From contig JAFCCU010000007.1 of NCBI GenBank assembly GCA_017610005.1, forward strand, positions 21,414 through 85,413: a DNA stretch of 64,000 nucleotides, in the 5' to 3' direction. The DNA comes from Candidatus Woesearchaeota archaeon (lineage in GTDB: Archaea > Nanobdellota > Nanobdellia > Woesearchaeales > B29-G15). This document shows positions 43,896 through 51,396 of this stretch, piece by piece. The notes beneath the pieces were generated by a model. The model worked only from the letters and a program-made list of their open reading frames with translations, was not told the DNA's origin and did no database searches. Each line of letters begins with the position of its first letter. Within the stretch, counting starts at the first letter, position 1. Position numbers and translations under genes: made by a program.

Positions 43896-44344
43896 ATTAT
43901 TTTGACATTGGCATAATGTGTTCCATCTGCACTAATATTTGCTGAGATAATTAAACTTTTAAGGCCCTTGGCAAAACTCAGTTCATCAAATGAACCATTA
44001 ATATTAACATCTGAATCAAAGACTAAAGTTTCATTGCCTCGTTCATTTGCAAAGATAAAAATAAATTGGTTAGCACCTGTAGCCCAATTATTTAAGACAT
44101 AAATATCAACCACATTAGATGGCATATCTGCCCTAAGGGTCATCTTGGCAGGAACTCCTTGATAATAAACTTCATAAGCTGTATTTACAATATCATTTCC
44201 TAACCTATAAAGCTTTGATTCAGTTAATTCATTTGAAGATTTTCTAACATTTGTAAGAAAAATAAAAGTTGTTGGAACAAATATAAGAAGAATTAAGGCA
44301 ACTACTAATAAATATTCCATAGCGGCCTGCCCTCTTTTTTTCAT
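43892..44344 (-). CDS. Pilin-like protein
   Basis: The start MKKRGQAAMEYLLVVALILL holds the (K/R)GQ-AAMEY motif of archaeal class III signal peptides. The outer domain of about 115 residues is beta-rich (AKMTLRADMPSNVVDIYVLN). It is likely a pilus subunit or minor pilin in the operon leading to the prepilin peptidase. Confidence 0.78.
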   Translation of the reverse strand: MKKRGQAAMEYLLVVALILLIFVPTTFIFLTNVRKSSNELTESKLYRLGNDIVNTAYEVYYQGVPAKMTLRADMPSNVVDIYVLNNWATGANQFIFIFANERGNETLVFDSDVNINGSFDELSFAKGLKSLIISANISADGTHYANVKII

Positions 44345-44374
44345 ATTAGAATAAAAAATAAGTTAGTATATAAA

Positions 44375-44854
44375 TTATTCCACAATGGCCATTAATTCTC
44401 CGCTTGCCGTATGGGTATAATCCGAGCTTGAAGCCACAGAATACCATTCAATCTCAACATCCCACTTGGCCTTGGTATTTGACCCAGCGTATTCTACAGG
44501 GATTAGGCACTTTGATCCTGGAGGTGTGCCCGTTAATTCAAAAGAATGGGATGCACCATTTCGAAGAAGTTCTGGTGTGGGCGAAGAAAAATTACAACTA
44601 ACAGAACCACCAAATGTCCCTGTTGTAGCATTAATTGAAACAATTTTAATGTCAGTTCCTCTCCCATTTTCAAGAGTCATTAAAATTTTACCAACTCCTG
44701 AGGGCGAGGTAACCAAATGATCCTTACAATTAAGCCCCATTTGAACCTGACACTTCTCAGGTAAAAGAGTATTTGGATTTAAAATCCCAAAGTATGCTAA
44801 TGCTCCAATAACCACAAGCACGAATTCCATTGCTGCTTGACCTTTCTTATTCAT
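44375..44854 (-). CDS. Pilin, shortest hydrophobic segment of three paralogues
   Basis: The start is set at ATG 44854 (MNKKGQAAMEFVLVVIGALA), with GGTGAT upstream. It is a near-copy of the next gene, sharing GILNPNTLLPEKCQVQMGLN and the ending YTHTASGELMAIVE, but has lost 6 nt in the signal region (two residues of the helix). The outer domain has Cys pairs (EKCQVQMGLNCKD and SCNFSS...KCLI). It is probably a structural pilin. Confidence 0.82.
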   Translation of the reverse strand: MNKKGQAAMEFVLVVIGALAYFGILNPNTLLPEKCQVQMGLNCKDHLVTSPSGVGKILMTLENGRGTDIKIVSINATTGTFGGSVSCNFSSPTPELLRNGASHSFELTGTPPGSKCLIPVEYAGSNTKAKWDVEIEWYSVASSSDYTHTASGELMAIVE

Positions 44855-44864
44855 TATAATCACC

Positions 44865-45353
44865 TCACTCCACAATCGCCATTAATTCTCCACTGGCTGT
44901 ATGAGTATACTCTGCACCTGTTGCAACAGAATACCATTCAATTTCAATATCCCATTTTAATTTAGTATTGGATCCTGCATAGGCGTAAGTAATGTTGCAC
45001 CACTTTTTATTTGTACCATTTGTTAAGTTAAAAGATTTTGATGCCCCATTTCTTAAGAGAATGGCAGAACTTGGATCTAGGGTACAGTTAACTAAATCTC
45101 CTAAGGAAGTTGTTGATGCAGTAATATTTGCAATTTGGATATCACTCCCTCTCCCATTTTCAAGAGTCATTAAGATTTTACCATCACTATTTGTTTTGGT
45201 TGTAACCAAATGATCCTTACAATTAAGCCCCATTTGAACCTGACACTTCTCAGGTAAAAGAGTATTTGGATTTAAAATCCCAAAGTATGCTAATGCTCCA
45301 ATAACCACAAGCACGATCAGAAATTCCATTGCTGCTTGACCTTTTTTATGCAT
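44865..45353 (-). CDS. Pilin, tandem paralogue
   Basis: MHKKGQAAMEFLIVLVVIGA is a class III signal peptide. The outer domain shares LPEKCQVQMGLNCKDHLVT, LENGRGSDI and HTASGELMAIVE with both neighbours. Near-identical DNA in the first about 120 bp of this gene and the next (44375) indicates recent tandem duplication. It is a likely major or alternative pilin. Confidence 0.84.
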   Translation of the reverse strand: MHKKGQAAMEFLIVLVVIGALAYFGILNPNTLLPEKCQVQMGLNCKDHLVTTKTNSDGKILMTLENGRGSDIQIANITASTTSLGDLVNCTLDPSSAILLRNGASKSFNLTNGTNKKWCNITYAYAGSNTKLKWDIEIEWYSVATGAEYTHTASGELMAIVE

Positions 45354-45400
45354 TGATAATCACCTTTTTAATCTTATTAGTTTTTCTTATTATATAAACT

Positions 45401-45889
45401 TTATTCTATGGAGGCAAGAATTTCTCCACTTGCCGTGTGAGTGTACTCTTTACTTGTAGAGTACCATTTAATATCAAGACCCCAGGCGTATTTTCCAATC
45501 TCTCCAGAATAACTAGATGGAATTTTGCATTTTGCAGTAGAAGAATTTGTTATGTTAAACATAAATCTCTTTCCATTCCTTACTTTTTCTGGGCCAATCC
45601 ATTCACAGTTAGTATTAAGTTCATCAGATGTTGCATTAATGTAAGTAAAGGTAATACCCTCCCCCCTAGAATTAGTTAAAACCAAGAGGATCGTACCATT
45701 ATCCTCTGCGTTAGTTGTTACCACATAATCTTCACAGGCCATTCCTACAGGGGTATTACATTTATTAGGGATAATTTTTTGAGGGTTCATAATCCCCATG
45801 CTAGCGAGTGCACCAATAACAACGAGCACGACTAAGATGGCCCACCCATAAGTCATCAGAAATTCCATTGCTGCTTGGGCCCTTTTCAT
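45401..45889 (-). CDS. Pilin, full-length paralogue
   Basis: The start is set at ATG 45889 (MKRAQAAMEFLMTYGWAILV), with GGAGGA 5 nt upstream. Its hydrophobic helix is the longest of the three (AAMEFLMTYGWAILVVLVVI). The outer domain keeps the family pattern (PNKCNTPVGMACEDYVVT, LTNSRGEG, HTASGEILASIE). It is the first gene of the minus-strand run that ends with the HXS genes. Confidence 0.85.
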   Translation of the reverse strand: MKRAQAAMEFLMTYGWAILVVLVVIGALASMGIMNPQKIIPNKCNTPVGMACEDYVVTTNAEDNGTILLVLTNSRGEGITFTYINATSDELNTNCEWIGPEKVRNGKRFMFNITNSSTAKCKIPSSYSGEIGKYAWGLDIKWYSTSKEYTHTASGEILASIE

Positions 45890-46036
45890 TATACTCCTCC
45901 ACACAGGGTAGCGTATTTAAAAGTTTCGTTGTAAACGAAAAGATTAGTTTAATGGAGTTTACCTCCCCACCATACAAAATTCTCCAGACTCTAGACTAAC
46001 AATAACCTTTTATACCCATTTATCTTTGACTTTCCA

Positions 46037-46684
46037 ATGGGAGATATTGATCAAATAATTAGACTTCTAAAGGTGCATTATAAACAGTATCCTGAACCAA
46101 TAATTACTCAAATTGGCAAGGAACATTTCCCCTTTAAGGTTTTAATAAGTACAATTTTATCCCTTAGAACAAAAGATATTGTAACAGCAAAAGCTTCTAA
46201 GAAATTATTTGAATTAGCTTCAACCCCTCAGGAAATGCTAACTTTAAGTGAAGAAAAAATCCAAGAGGTAATTTATCCTGTAGTTTATTTTAGAGTTAAA
46301 TCTAGAACAATTAGGCACATTTCAACTGTTTTATTAGAAAAATATAGGGGGAATGTGCCAGCAGACTTAGATGAACTTTTAACAATTAAGGGAGTTGGTA
46401 GGAAGACTGCCAACTTGGTAATGATTGAGGCATTTTCCAAAAACGCAATGTGCGTTGATACCCATGTCCACAGAATCAGTAATCGGTTAGGGATTGTAAA
46501 TACAAAAAATCCAACAGAAACAGAATTTGCTCTAAGAGAAAAGTTACCAGTAAAATATTGGAATGATTATAATGCATTATTGGTTGCGCATGGTCAAAAC
46601 ACTTGCTCACCGATTTCTCCGAAATGTTCAATTTGTAAGTTATTGCCTTTTTGCAAGCAAGTTAACGTGGTAAAACGTAGATAA
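46037..46684 (+). CDS. nth: Endonuclease III (HhH-GPD DNA glycosylase/AP lyase)
   Basis: The HhH motif LLTIKGVGRKTANLV contains the catalytic Lys, VDTHVHRISNRLG the catalytic Asp, and CSPISPKCSICKLLPFC the C-x6-C-x2-C-x5-C [4Fe-4S] site. The 215-residue length is normal. It excises oxidised pyrimidines and nicks the AP site. The start is preceded by a TATA-like TTTTATACC. Confidence 0.94.
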   Translation: MGDIDQIIRLLKVHYKQYPEPIITQIGKEHFPFKVLISTILSLRTKDIVTAKASKKLFELASTPQEMLTLSEEKIQEVIYPVVYFRVKSRTIRHISTVLLEKYRGNVPADLDELLTIKGVGRKTANLVMIEAFSKNAMCVDTHVHRISNRLGIVNTKNPTETEFALREKLPVKYWNDYNALLVAHGQNTCSPISPKCSICKLLPFCKQVNVVKRR

Positions 46685-46761
46685 AATAAGATTTTGATAT
46701 ATTTTTAAAATGGATTTTACCTTACAATAAACTATTTAAAGTTAGAACCATAAATTTTTGC

Positions 46762-47745
46762 ATGGGAAATAAGGAAGATATTATTGCATTAATGCGTCAG
46801 CGTGGCCCAATCATCCCCCTGCACGTAGCAAAACTTCTTGGTACAAACACATTAATTGCTTCAGCCCATCTTTCTGAATTAAGATCTAAAGATGCAATTA
46901 AAATATCTCATGTGAAATTAGGGGGAACCCCATTATATTATCTTGCAGGCCAAGAATCGAGACTTCAAGATTATGCAGATAAACTTCACGAAAAGGAAAG
47001 GCGAGCTTATGAACTTTTAAAAAATGAAAAAGTATTAAGCGACACAAGTCAGTCTGCAGTTGTAAGATTTGCATTAAGGCAGATTAAGGATTTTGCGAAA
47101 CCAGTTGAGGTTAAAGTGGGGGAAAGAAGAACCCTTTTTTGGCGCTGGTATTTAACACCCATGGCTGAAGTTGGAGAATTAATTAAAAACCAATTAAAGT
47201 TAGCAAGTAGTAACACAGCAGAGAGATCTTCAGATTCCAAACCTCAACCTCCAAAACAGTCTGAAGTTAGCCATCCTCAGTCTGAAGTAAAAAGTATTCC
47301 TCATTCAATCCCCCCTCCCATTGTAGAAACTCAAGCCCTCCACCCTAAAACAGTCTACAATTCACAGTCCACAATAGTTCAAGACCCCAAACCCAAAAAT
47401 ATCTTTAATCAAGAAAGGCCTTCTCCTGTTGTGGGGTCAATCTCTGATGGATTTTTGGGGAAGATTAATAATTATTTTGAAGAAAAAGGGATTGTTGTTG
47501 AAGAAACAGAGATTATTAAAAAGGCAAAACATGGTTATTTTATTATTAGAATTCCAAGCCCAGTTGGAGAGCTTTTTTACTTTTGCGAAGCAAAGCAAAA
47601 AAAAAGTATTAGCGAGGGAGATATTAGTGAAGCCATAGTAAGATCTGAAAAATTACCATTATTATTTATTACTGGGGGGATTCCCACTAAAAAAACAAAA
47701 GAAATGATTGAGAAGAATAAAGGCATTAAATTTGTCACAATTTGA
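46762..47745 (+). CDS. wHTH protein with a C-terminal nuclease-like domain and repeat-derived linker
   Basis: The N-terminal about 60 residues read as a winged helix (IALMRQRGPIIPLHVAKLLG). Residues about 155-220 are a low-complexity linker (SDSKPQPPKQSEVSHPQSEV) matching the dispersed simple repeat. The C-terminus (ETEIIKKAKHGYFIIRIPSP ... YFCEAKQKKSISEGDISEA) resembles a restriction-endonuclease-like fold with an E-x-K motif. It may be a DNA-binding regulator or nuclease; its substrate is unknown. Confidence 0.6.
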   Translation: MGNKEDIIALMRQRGPIIPLHVAKLLGTNTLIASAHLSELRSKDAIKISHVKLGGTPLYYLAGQESRLQDYADKLHEKERRAYELLKNEKVLSDTSQSAVVRFALRQIKDFAKPVEVKVGERRTLFWRWYLTPMAEVGELIKNQLKLASSNTAERSSDSKPQPPKQSEVSHPQSEVKSIPHSIPPPIVETQALHPKTVYNSQSTIVQDPKPKNIFNQERPSPVVGSISDGFLGKINNYFEEKGIVVEETEIIKKAKHGYFIIRIPSPVGELFYFCEAKQKKSISEGDISEAIVRSEKLPLLFITGGIPTKKTKEMIEKNKGIKFVTI

Positions 47746-47804
47746 TTTTAACCTCTTTATAATGGTTAAAAAGGTTTAAAAAAGAACTACCCTCTAAAGA
47801 GTGT

Positions 47805-48662
47805 ATGGGCAAAATTCCTATTAAAAAAATTATTCCTTGTGTAATCATAATAATTCTTATTTTAACTGTAATTATTGGTCTTTCCCTTATCCCCCCTAAA
47901 GAAGAATGGGTTAGTGATTCTTTTAGGGAGATGTACTTCTTAGAGGGGATGGAATATGAAGAGTTTATTGAAGGTTTTGCTATTGAATGCCCAGATATTG
48001 ATACTTGCCCAATGGAGACCCTGGCCATTCTAGCATCAAAAGCTAAAACTGAAAATTATCCCATTGAAGAGATTCCAGGCATAGGGGCAATAAAGGAAAG
48101 GGCGCAAAAATTGCTTTTGAATTCAAGGCAAAATATTAATGATCCAGAGGTTTTTTGGAATCTTCATGATTCAATTAAAATTGTTAAATATTTAGGAGGG
48201 TTTTCAAGAGAAGATGTTGATTCTTGGTTAATTTTTTTAGGAGAGTTAAGGATCAAAGAATTGTGTATTGAACTTTATGAAGCGGAACCAGTCAAGGAAG
48301 GAATTAGTAATTATGGGTTTTCAATGGATACCTTAGAAGAATATTCCACATTTTGTAGATTAAGGAGGTTTAGTACGATTAATTTCTTGTCAATTGAGGA
48401 ACCACCAAGTGTAACTTATTATAAAGATAAGGTAGAAGATTATGATTCGGTCTATTTTGATATTTGTCAAGATCTTAGTGAGATAAATGCTAATGGAGAA
48501 ATTCATTTAACAACCCTCTGGGGGTTAAATTTCTTGGTAAATCATATTTACTGTAATTTAGCATTAAGCCCAAAAGATGCGAAAATTGTTGAAGATGTTA
48601 AAAATGCGGATGCAGAGTCTTCAGAGATGGCAAGAGTCAAACAAGTGCTTGAGTTATTTTAA
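47805..48662 (+). CDS. Membrane-anchored hypothetical protein
   Basis: One N-terminal helix (IIPCVIIIILILTVIIGLSLI) is followed by a 255-residue acidic, mainly helical outer domain with about seven Cys (IECPDIDTCPM, LCIEL, TFCRLRR, DICQDL, YCNLAL), suggesting disulfides. No family recognised. It converges with the nucleotidyltransferase gene, overlapping by 9 nt. Confidence 0.55.
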   Translation: MGKIPIKKIIPCVIIIILILTVIIGLSLIPPKEEWVSDSFREMYFLEGMEYEEFIEGFAIECPDIDTCPMETLAILASKAKTENYPIEEIPGIGAIKERAQKLLLNSRQNINDPEVFWNLHDSIKIVKYLGGFSREDVDSWLIFLGELRIKELCIELYEAEPVKEGISNYGFSMDTLEEYSTFCRLRRFSTINFLSIEEPPSVTYYKDKVEDYDSVYFDICQDLSEINANGEIHLTTLWGLNFLVNHIYCNLALSPKDAKIVEDVKNADAESSEMARVKQVLELF

Positions 48663-49421
48663 AAAATATTTTATTTCTAGTATTGTGTGAGCAAATCCTT
48701 TTTTTATGAGATAGATTCTTGGGTGGAACAGCATTAAGAATAGAAAGTGGAAAAATGTATTTTTCTTGGAACTTATTTTTCTAAAAAAGAGATTTACAAT
48801 CATTTGTTTGTAAGTAAACTTTTTTGGCAATTTAAAAAAGTGATTTATAAATTCAGTACAATTATGTTTAATCGCAAGTTGTTCAAATAAATTCCATTTA
48901 AAGTCTTTCTGGGTTAGTTGGGTTATCCTTTTTGAATTAAGTTTGAAGCCCATCCCAAAATCTTTAAAATACATAGATATGATAAGATAAATCGCTTCAA
49001 ATTCTGGCCTTAAAATTTTTATTTTCCCCCATTTTTTACTGTACTCTAACCAGATTTCATTTTCAGAGATATTAAAAGGATTTGATTTGTCAAATAATGC
49101 CCAGTGAAGTTCCATTGCATGTTTAAATTTTTTGTGAGTGTAAACATAATGGAATCCAAAGTTATTTAGGTAGTTTAAAGAGAAAAATTGGGTATAATCC
49201 AAATAACCTGCAGCAATAATACTTTTTTGACATTTAATTAGGTCTTTTTTTTTAATGAGAATGTCAATATCTACTGAATTTACTAAGGATTTTGGGTCAT
49301 TGAGGGCATCTTTTGCCCCTTTAAGAAAAATTACTGGTACATTAATAATTGAAATTAAGTATTGAATTTGTTTAGTATAGTTTTTTGTTATTAATACCTG
49401 GGTGATTTTTGAATGATCCAT
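48654..49421 (-). CDS. Nucleotidyltransferase-family protein (NTP_transf_5 type)
   Basis: The 255-residue protein has FLKGAKDALNDPKSLVNSVD and then IDILIKKKDL, the LKG...DxD pattern of this uncharacterised nucleotidyltransferase family, and later HYVYTHKKFKHAMELHWALF, where the family has H..F....G..(V/M)ELHW. Such proteins recur in lasso-type peptide clusters next to PqqD-like and HPr-kinase-like genes, as here. It could add a nucleotide to a peptide or sugar; this is not demonstrated. Confidence 0.72.
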   Translation of the reverse strand: MDHSKITQVLITKNYTKQIQYLISIINVPVIFLKGAKDALNDPKSLVNSVDIDILIKKKDLIKCQKSIIAAGYLDYTQFFSLNYLNNFGFHYVYTHKKFKHAMELHWALFDKSNPFNISENEIWLEYSKKWGKIKILRPEFEAIYLIISMYFKDFGMGFKLNSKRITQLTQKDFKWNLFEQLAIKHNCTEFINHFFKLPKKFTYKQMIVNLFFRKISSKKNTFFHFLFLMLFHPRIYLIKKGFAHTILEIKYFLK

Positions 49422-49554
49422 AATATCTTTTAAGAATTAGTTTGCCTTATTAAACTTTTTATGTAGCTCCCAAAAATACCTTAAATTACTTTGGTTTGAC
49501 CATTTGCACTGAAAATTAAAATATAATAACAAAACTGAAATTATTATAGATAAA

Positions 49555-49586
49555 ATTTAAATACGCGAGTTAGGAACTTAATACTA
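49555..49586 (+). promoter_or_regulatory. TATA-like promoter of the PqqD/kinase operon
   Basis: ATTTAAATA at 49555-49563 is about 24-28 bp before ATG 49587, the spacing of an archaeal TATA box with a leaderless start. No Shine-Dalgarno is seen. Confidence 0.5.
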
Positions 49587-49850
49587 ATGAGACTTTCCGA
49601 TAAGGTTGAATGGTCAAGGGAAGAAGGGAAAAACTTTTTGATTAGTTTTGAATCAGGGAAACTTTTCTCCCTTAATGAAACTGCAAGTAGGATTGTTGAG
49701 TTAATAGGGGAAGGGAATGGAACTAATGAGATATTATATTCATTGGGAAACGAATTTGATGTAGATAAAGAAAAGTTAACACTAATTGTTAATAATTTTA
49801 TTACTCATTTAGAAGGCGAAGGGATAATTATTAGAGGAGACAAGAATTGA
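49587..49850 (+). CDS. PqqD-like peptide recognition element
   Basis: The 87-residue protein (FLISFESGKLFSLNETASRI ... GEGNGTNEILYSL ... NNFITHLEGEGII) fits PqqD: a three-strand sheet with LF.LN.TA..I, then three helices with a late L...G.I. PqqD-type domains (RRE) bind the leader of ribosomal peptide precursors and deliver it to enzymes. Its stop overlaps the TTG start of the kinase-like gene. Confidence 0.85.
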   Translation: MRLSDKVEWSREEGKNFLISFESGKLFSLNETASRIVELIGEGNGTNEILYSLGNEFDVDKEKLTLIVNNFITHLEGEGIIIRGDKN

Positions 49851-50668
49851 AGAAAGGAGGAATAACTATTGCAGGAATCAGTATGGAAATTGAGTTTAGC
49901 TCAAACATTTTGTTTGAAAAATTTTTCTCTGTACATAATGCTTGGAAATCCCCAGAAGCAAATTCAGATTATCATATCCAGCTTGAATTAGATCCCATTG
50001 TGAGGAAGGTTAAGGGGGCAACTTTTAATGAATCAAGGGGATGGGTGCATTCAGTTTCAGATGCATGGGATATTAGATACAATCAAAAATTAAAAAAGTT
50101 TTTTGTTAAGATTAATAATAGCTTCTTAGAAGAAAAAAAGTGCCTTTTTCCTTTTTTGAGGATGATCTATGCAATTGCATTGAATGAGAATGAAGGGTTT
50201 ATTTTGCATGGTTCAAACATAGTATTAGGGGATAAGGCGGTTGTTTTTAGTGGTCCAAGCGGGGCAGGTAAGACAACAATTGCACGAAATTGTAAATCTT
50301 CTGTATTAAATGATGAATGTTCTGTTATCCGCGGTTTTGGAGATAAGTTTATTTGTTATGGTAACCAGCTAGGGGGGGACAGGGATGTTATCTCTTTAAA
50401 TCAAGAGGCAGATTTAGAATTAGTTTATTTTTTGGATGGTTGGGGAGAGAATATATTAGAAGAATTAGCTCCATCTCAAAGTATAAAAAAACTTATGATA
50501 AATGACATTTTTATGATGTATTTTGTTGGAACGCCTGGCGCAAGCGACTATTTAAAAAGAGAGTTTACTAATTTGAATAAAGCAAATAAATATCTAAATT
50601 TCCTTTCCTTGAAACTAAAAAGAAATGTAGATTTCTCGAAAGTATATTCTCAGTTAGAGATCAGTTGA
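49847..50668 (+). CDS. HPr kinase-like protein
   Basis: From a TTG start in an ATTGA overlap, the 273-residue protein has GFILHGSNIVLGDKAVVFSG, the Walker A GPSGAGKTT and LNDECSVIRG, the HPr-kinase-type P-loop and following acidic strand. Homologues in lasso-type clusters phosphorylate the precursor peptide. With PqqD just upstream and a small peptide ORF after it, a precursor-modifying role is plausible. Confidence 0.78.
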   Translation: MKKGGITIAGISMEIEFSSNILFEKFFSVHNAWKSPEANSDYHIQLELDPIVRKVKGATFNESRGWVHSVSDAWDIRYNQKLKKFFVKINNSFLEEKKCLFPFLRMIYAIALNENEGFILHGSNIVLGDKAVVFSGPSGAGKTTIARNCKSSVLNDECSVIRGFGDKFICYGNQLGGDRDVISLNQEADLELVYFLDGWGENILEELAPSQSIKKLMINDIFMMYFVGTPGASDYLKREFTNLNKANKYLNFLSLKLKRNVDFSKVYSQLEIS

Positions 50669-50849
50669 TTAAATAAATGTGAAAAATAACGTTTATAGTT
50701 TGGGGAAAGATACATCCTACCATGGGTTCCCAGTCCAGGGATTAAGGCCCTTATGATATGAATTCTCGTATTCTTCAATGTGAGAAAGCTTTTAATTTTT
50801 TTGGAAATTGTGATTTAATTATTTAAGGCCATATTTAAAATGGAAAAAC

Positions 50850-50856
50850 TTATAAA
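50850..50856 (+). promoter_or_regulatory. TATA-like box for the 31-codon ORF
   Basis: TTATAAA at 50850-50856 sits about 23-28 bp before ATG 50879, the spacing expected for an archaeal leaderless transcript. This supports the small ORF being a gene with its own promoter. Confidence 0.5.
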
Positions 50857-50878
50857 CTAATTTTCTTTAACTAAGTTT

Positions 50879-50974
50879 ATGGCCAAAAAAGAGAGTAAAA
50901 AAAAGTTCGAGAATCCAGAGATTATCTTTATCGATAAAGTTGAACCAAGTATTGTCTCAGCCGAGTTTTCTTAA
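50879..50974 (+). CDS. Candidate precursor peptide (31 residues)
   Basis: This ORF is too short for the track. It reads MAKKESKKKFENPEIIFIDK and then VEPSIVSAEFS. Peptide leaders bound by PqqD-type domains in lasso-type clusters often have a KK.(Y/F)..P(E/x)(I/L) segment, which KKKFENPEI matches. It follows the PqqD and kinase genes and has a leaderless-type TATA box. The 3' half overlaps the converging S26 peptidase gene by 47 nt. That it is a precursor is inference. Confidence 0.5.
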   Translation: MAKKESKKKFENPEIIFIDKVEPSIVSAEFS

Positions 50975-51320
50975 ATAATCTTAAAATTATTGTTTTTAGT
51001 ACAAATAATCTTTCTTTAAAGTTGATTGTAACTTTTGCCTTGCCAATATAATTTATAAATTTCCAGGGCCTATCAAATGAGCCATTATTATCCCCCTTCG
51101 TAATCGCTTTTTCCCAAATTTTGAAGTAGTATCTATGGAGCACTAGTTGGTTATTTGATAAATAAAGGACTATATCTCCAAACTTAGGCATTGCTGTGGG
51201 GTCGATTGTGATTTTTTGCCCTGGTTGGATTTTAGGTAACATACTAATTGAAGTTTTACTGAGTTTTAATGTTCCATCCCTTTTAAGATATTTTTTGATT
51301 AATTTCTTTTTAACTTGCAT
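50928..51320 (-). CDS. S24/S26-type (signal peptidase-like) protein
   Basis: The 130-residue protein has TSISMLPKIQPGQKITIDPT with the catalytic-type SM(L)P Ser, FGDIVLYLSNNQLVLHRYYF with the LHR box, and TKGDNNG. It has no clear membrane helix, unlike cellular signal peptidase. Similar stand-alone S26 peptidases occur beside PqqD/kinase/nucleotidyltransferase sets. It may cut the peptide leader or remain regulatory. Confidence 0.72.
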   Translation of the reverse strand: MQVKKKLIKKYLKRDGTLKLSKTSISMLPKIQPGQKITIDPTAMPKFGDIVLYLSNNQLVLHRYYFKIWEKAITKGDNNGSFDRPWKFINYIGKAKVTINFKERLFVLKTIILRLFKKTRLRQYLVQLYR

Positions 51321-51396
51321 ATATTGAATATTTTACTATAATATTTATTATTTTGTATTAGAAGCATATTTATACTAATTATTCTTGGGGAATTGA

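Noticed and set aside
50700-50790. A tRNA-like element around GGGTTCCCAGTCCAGGGATT
   Set aside because: No acceptor or anticodon stem can be drawn; only a short hairpin is possible.
48654-51320. A complete lasso peptide cluster
   Set aside because: No asparagine-synthetase-like cyclase and no transglutaminase-like protease are encoded here; only tailoring and binding partners are seen.
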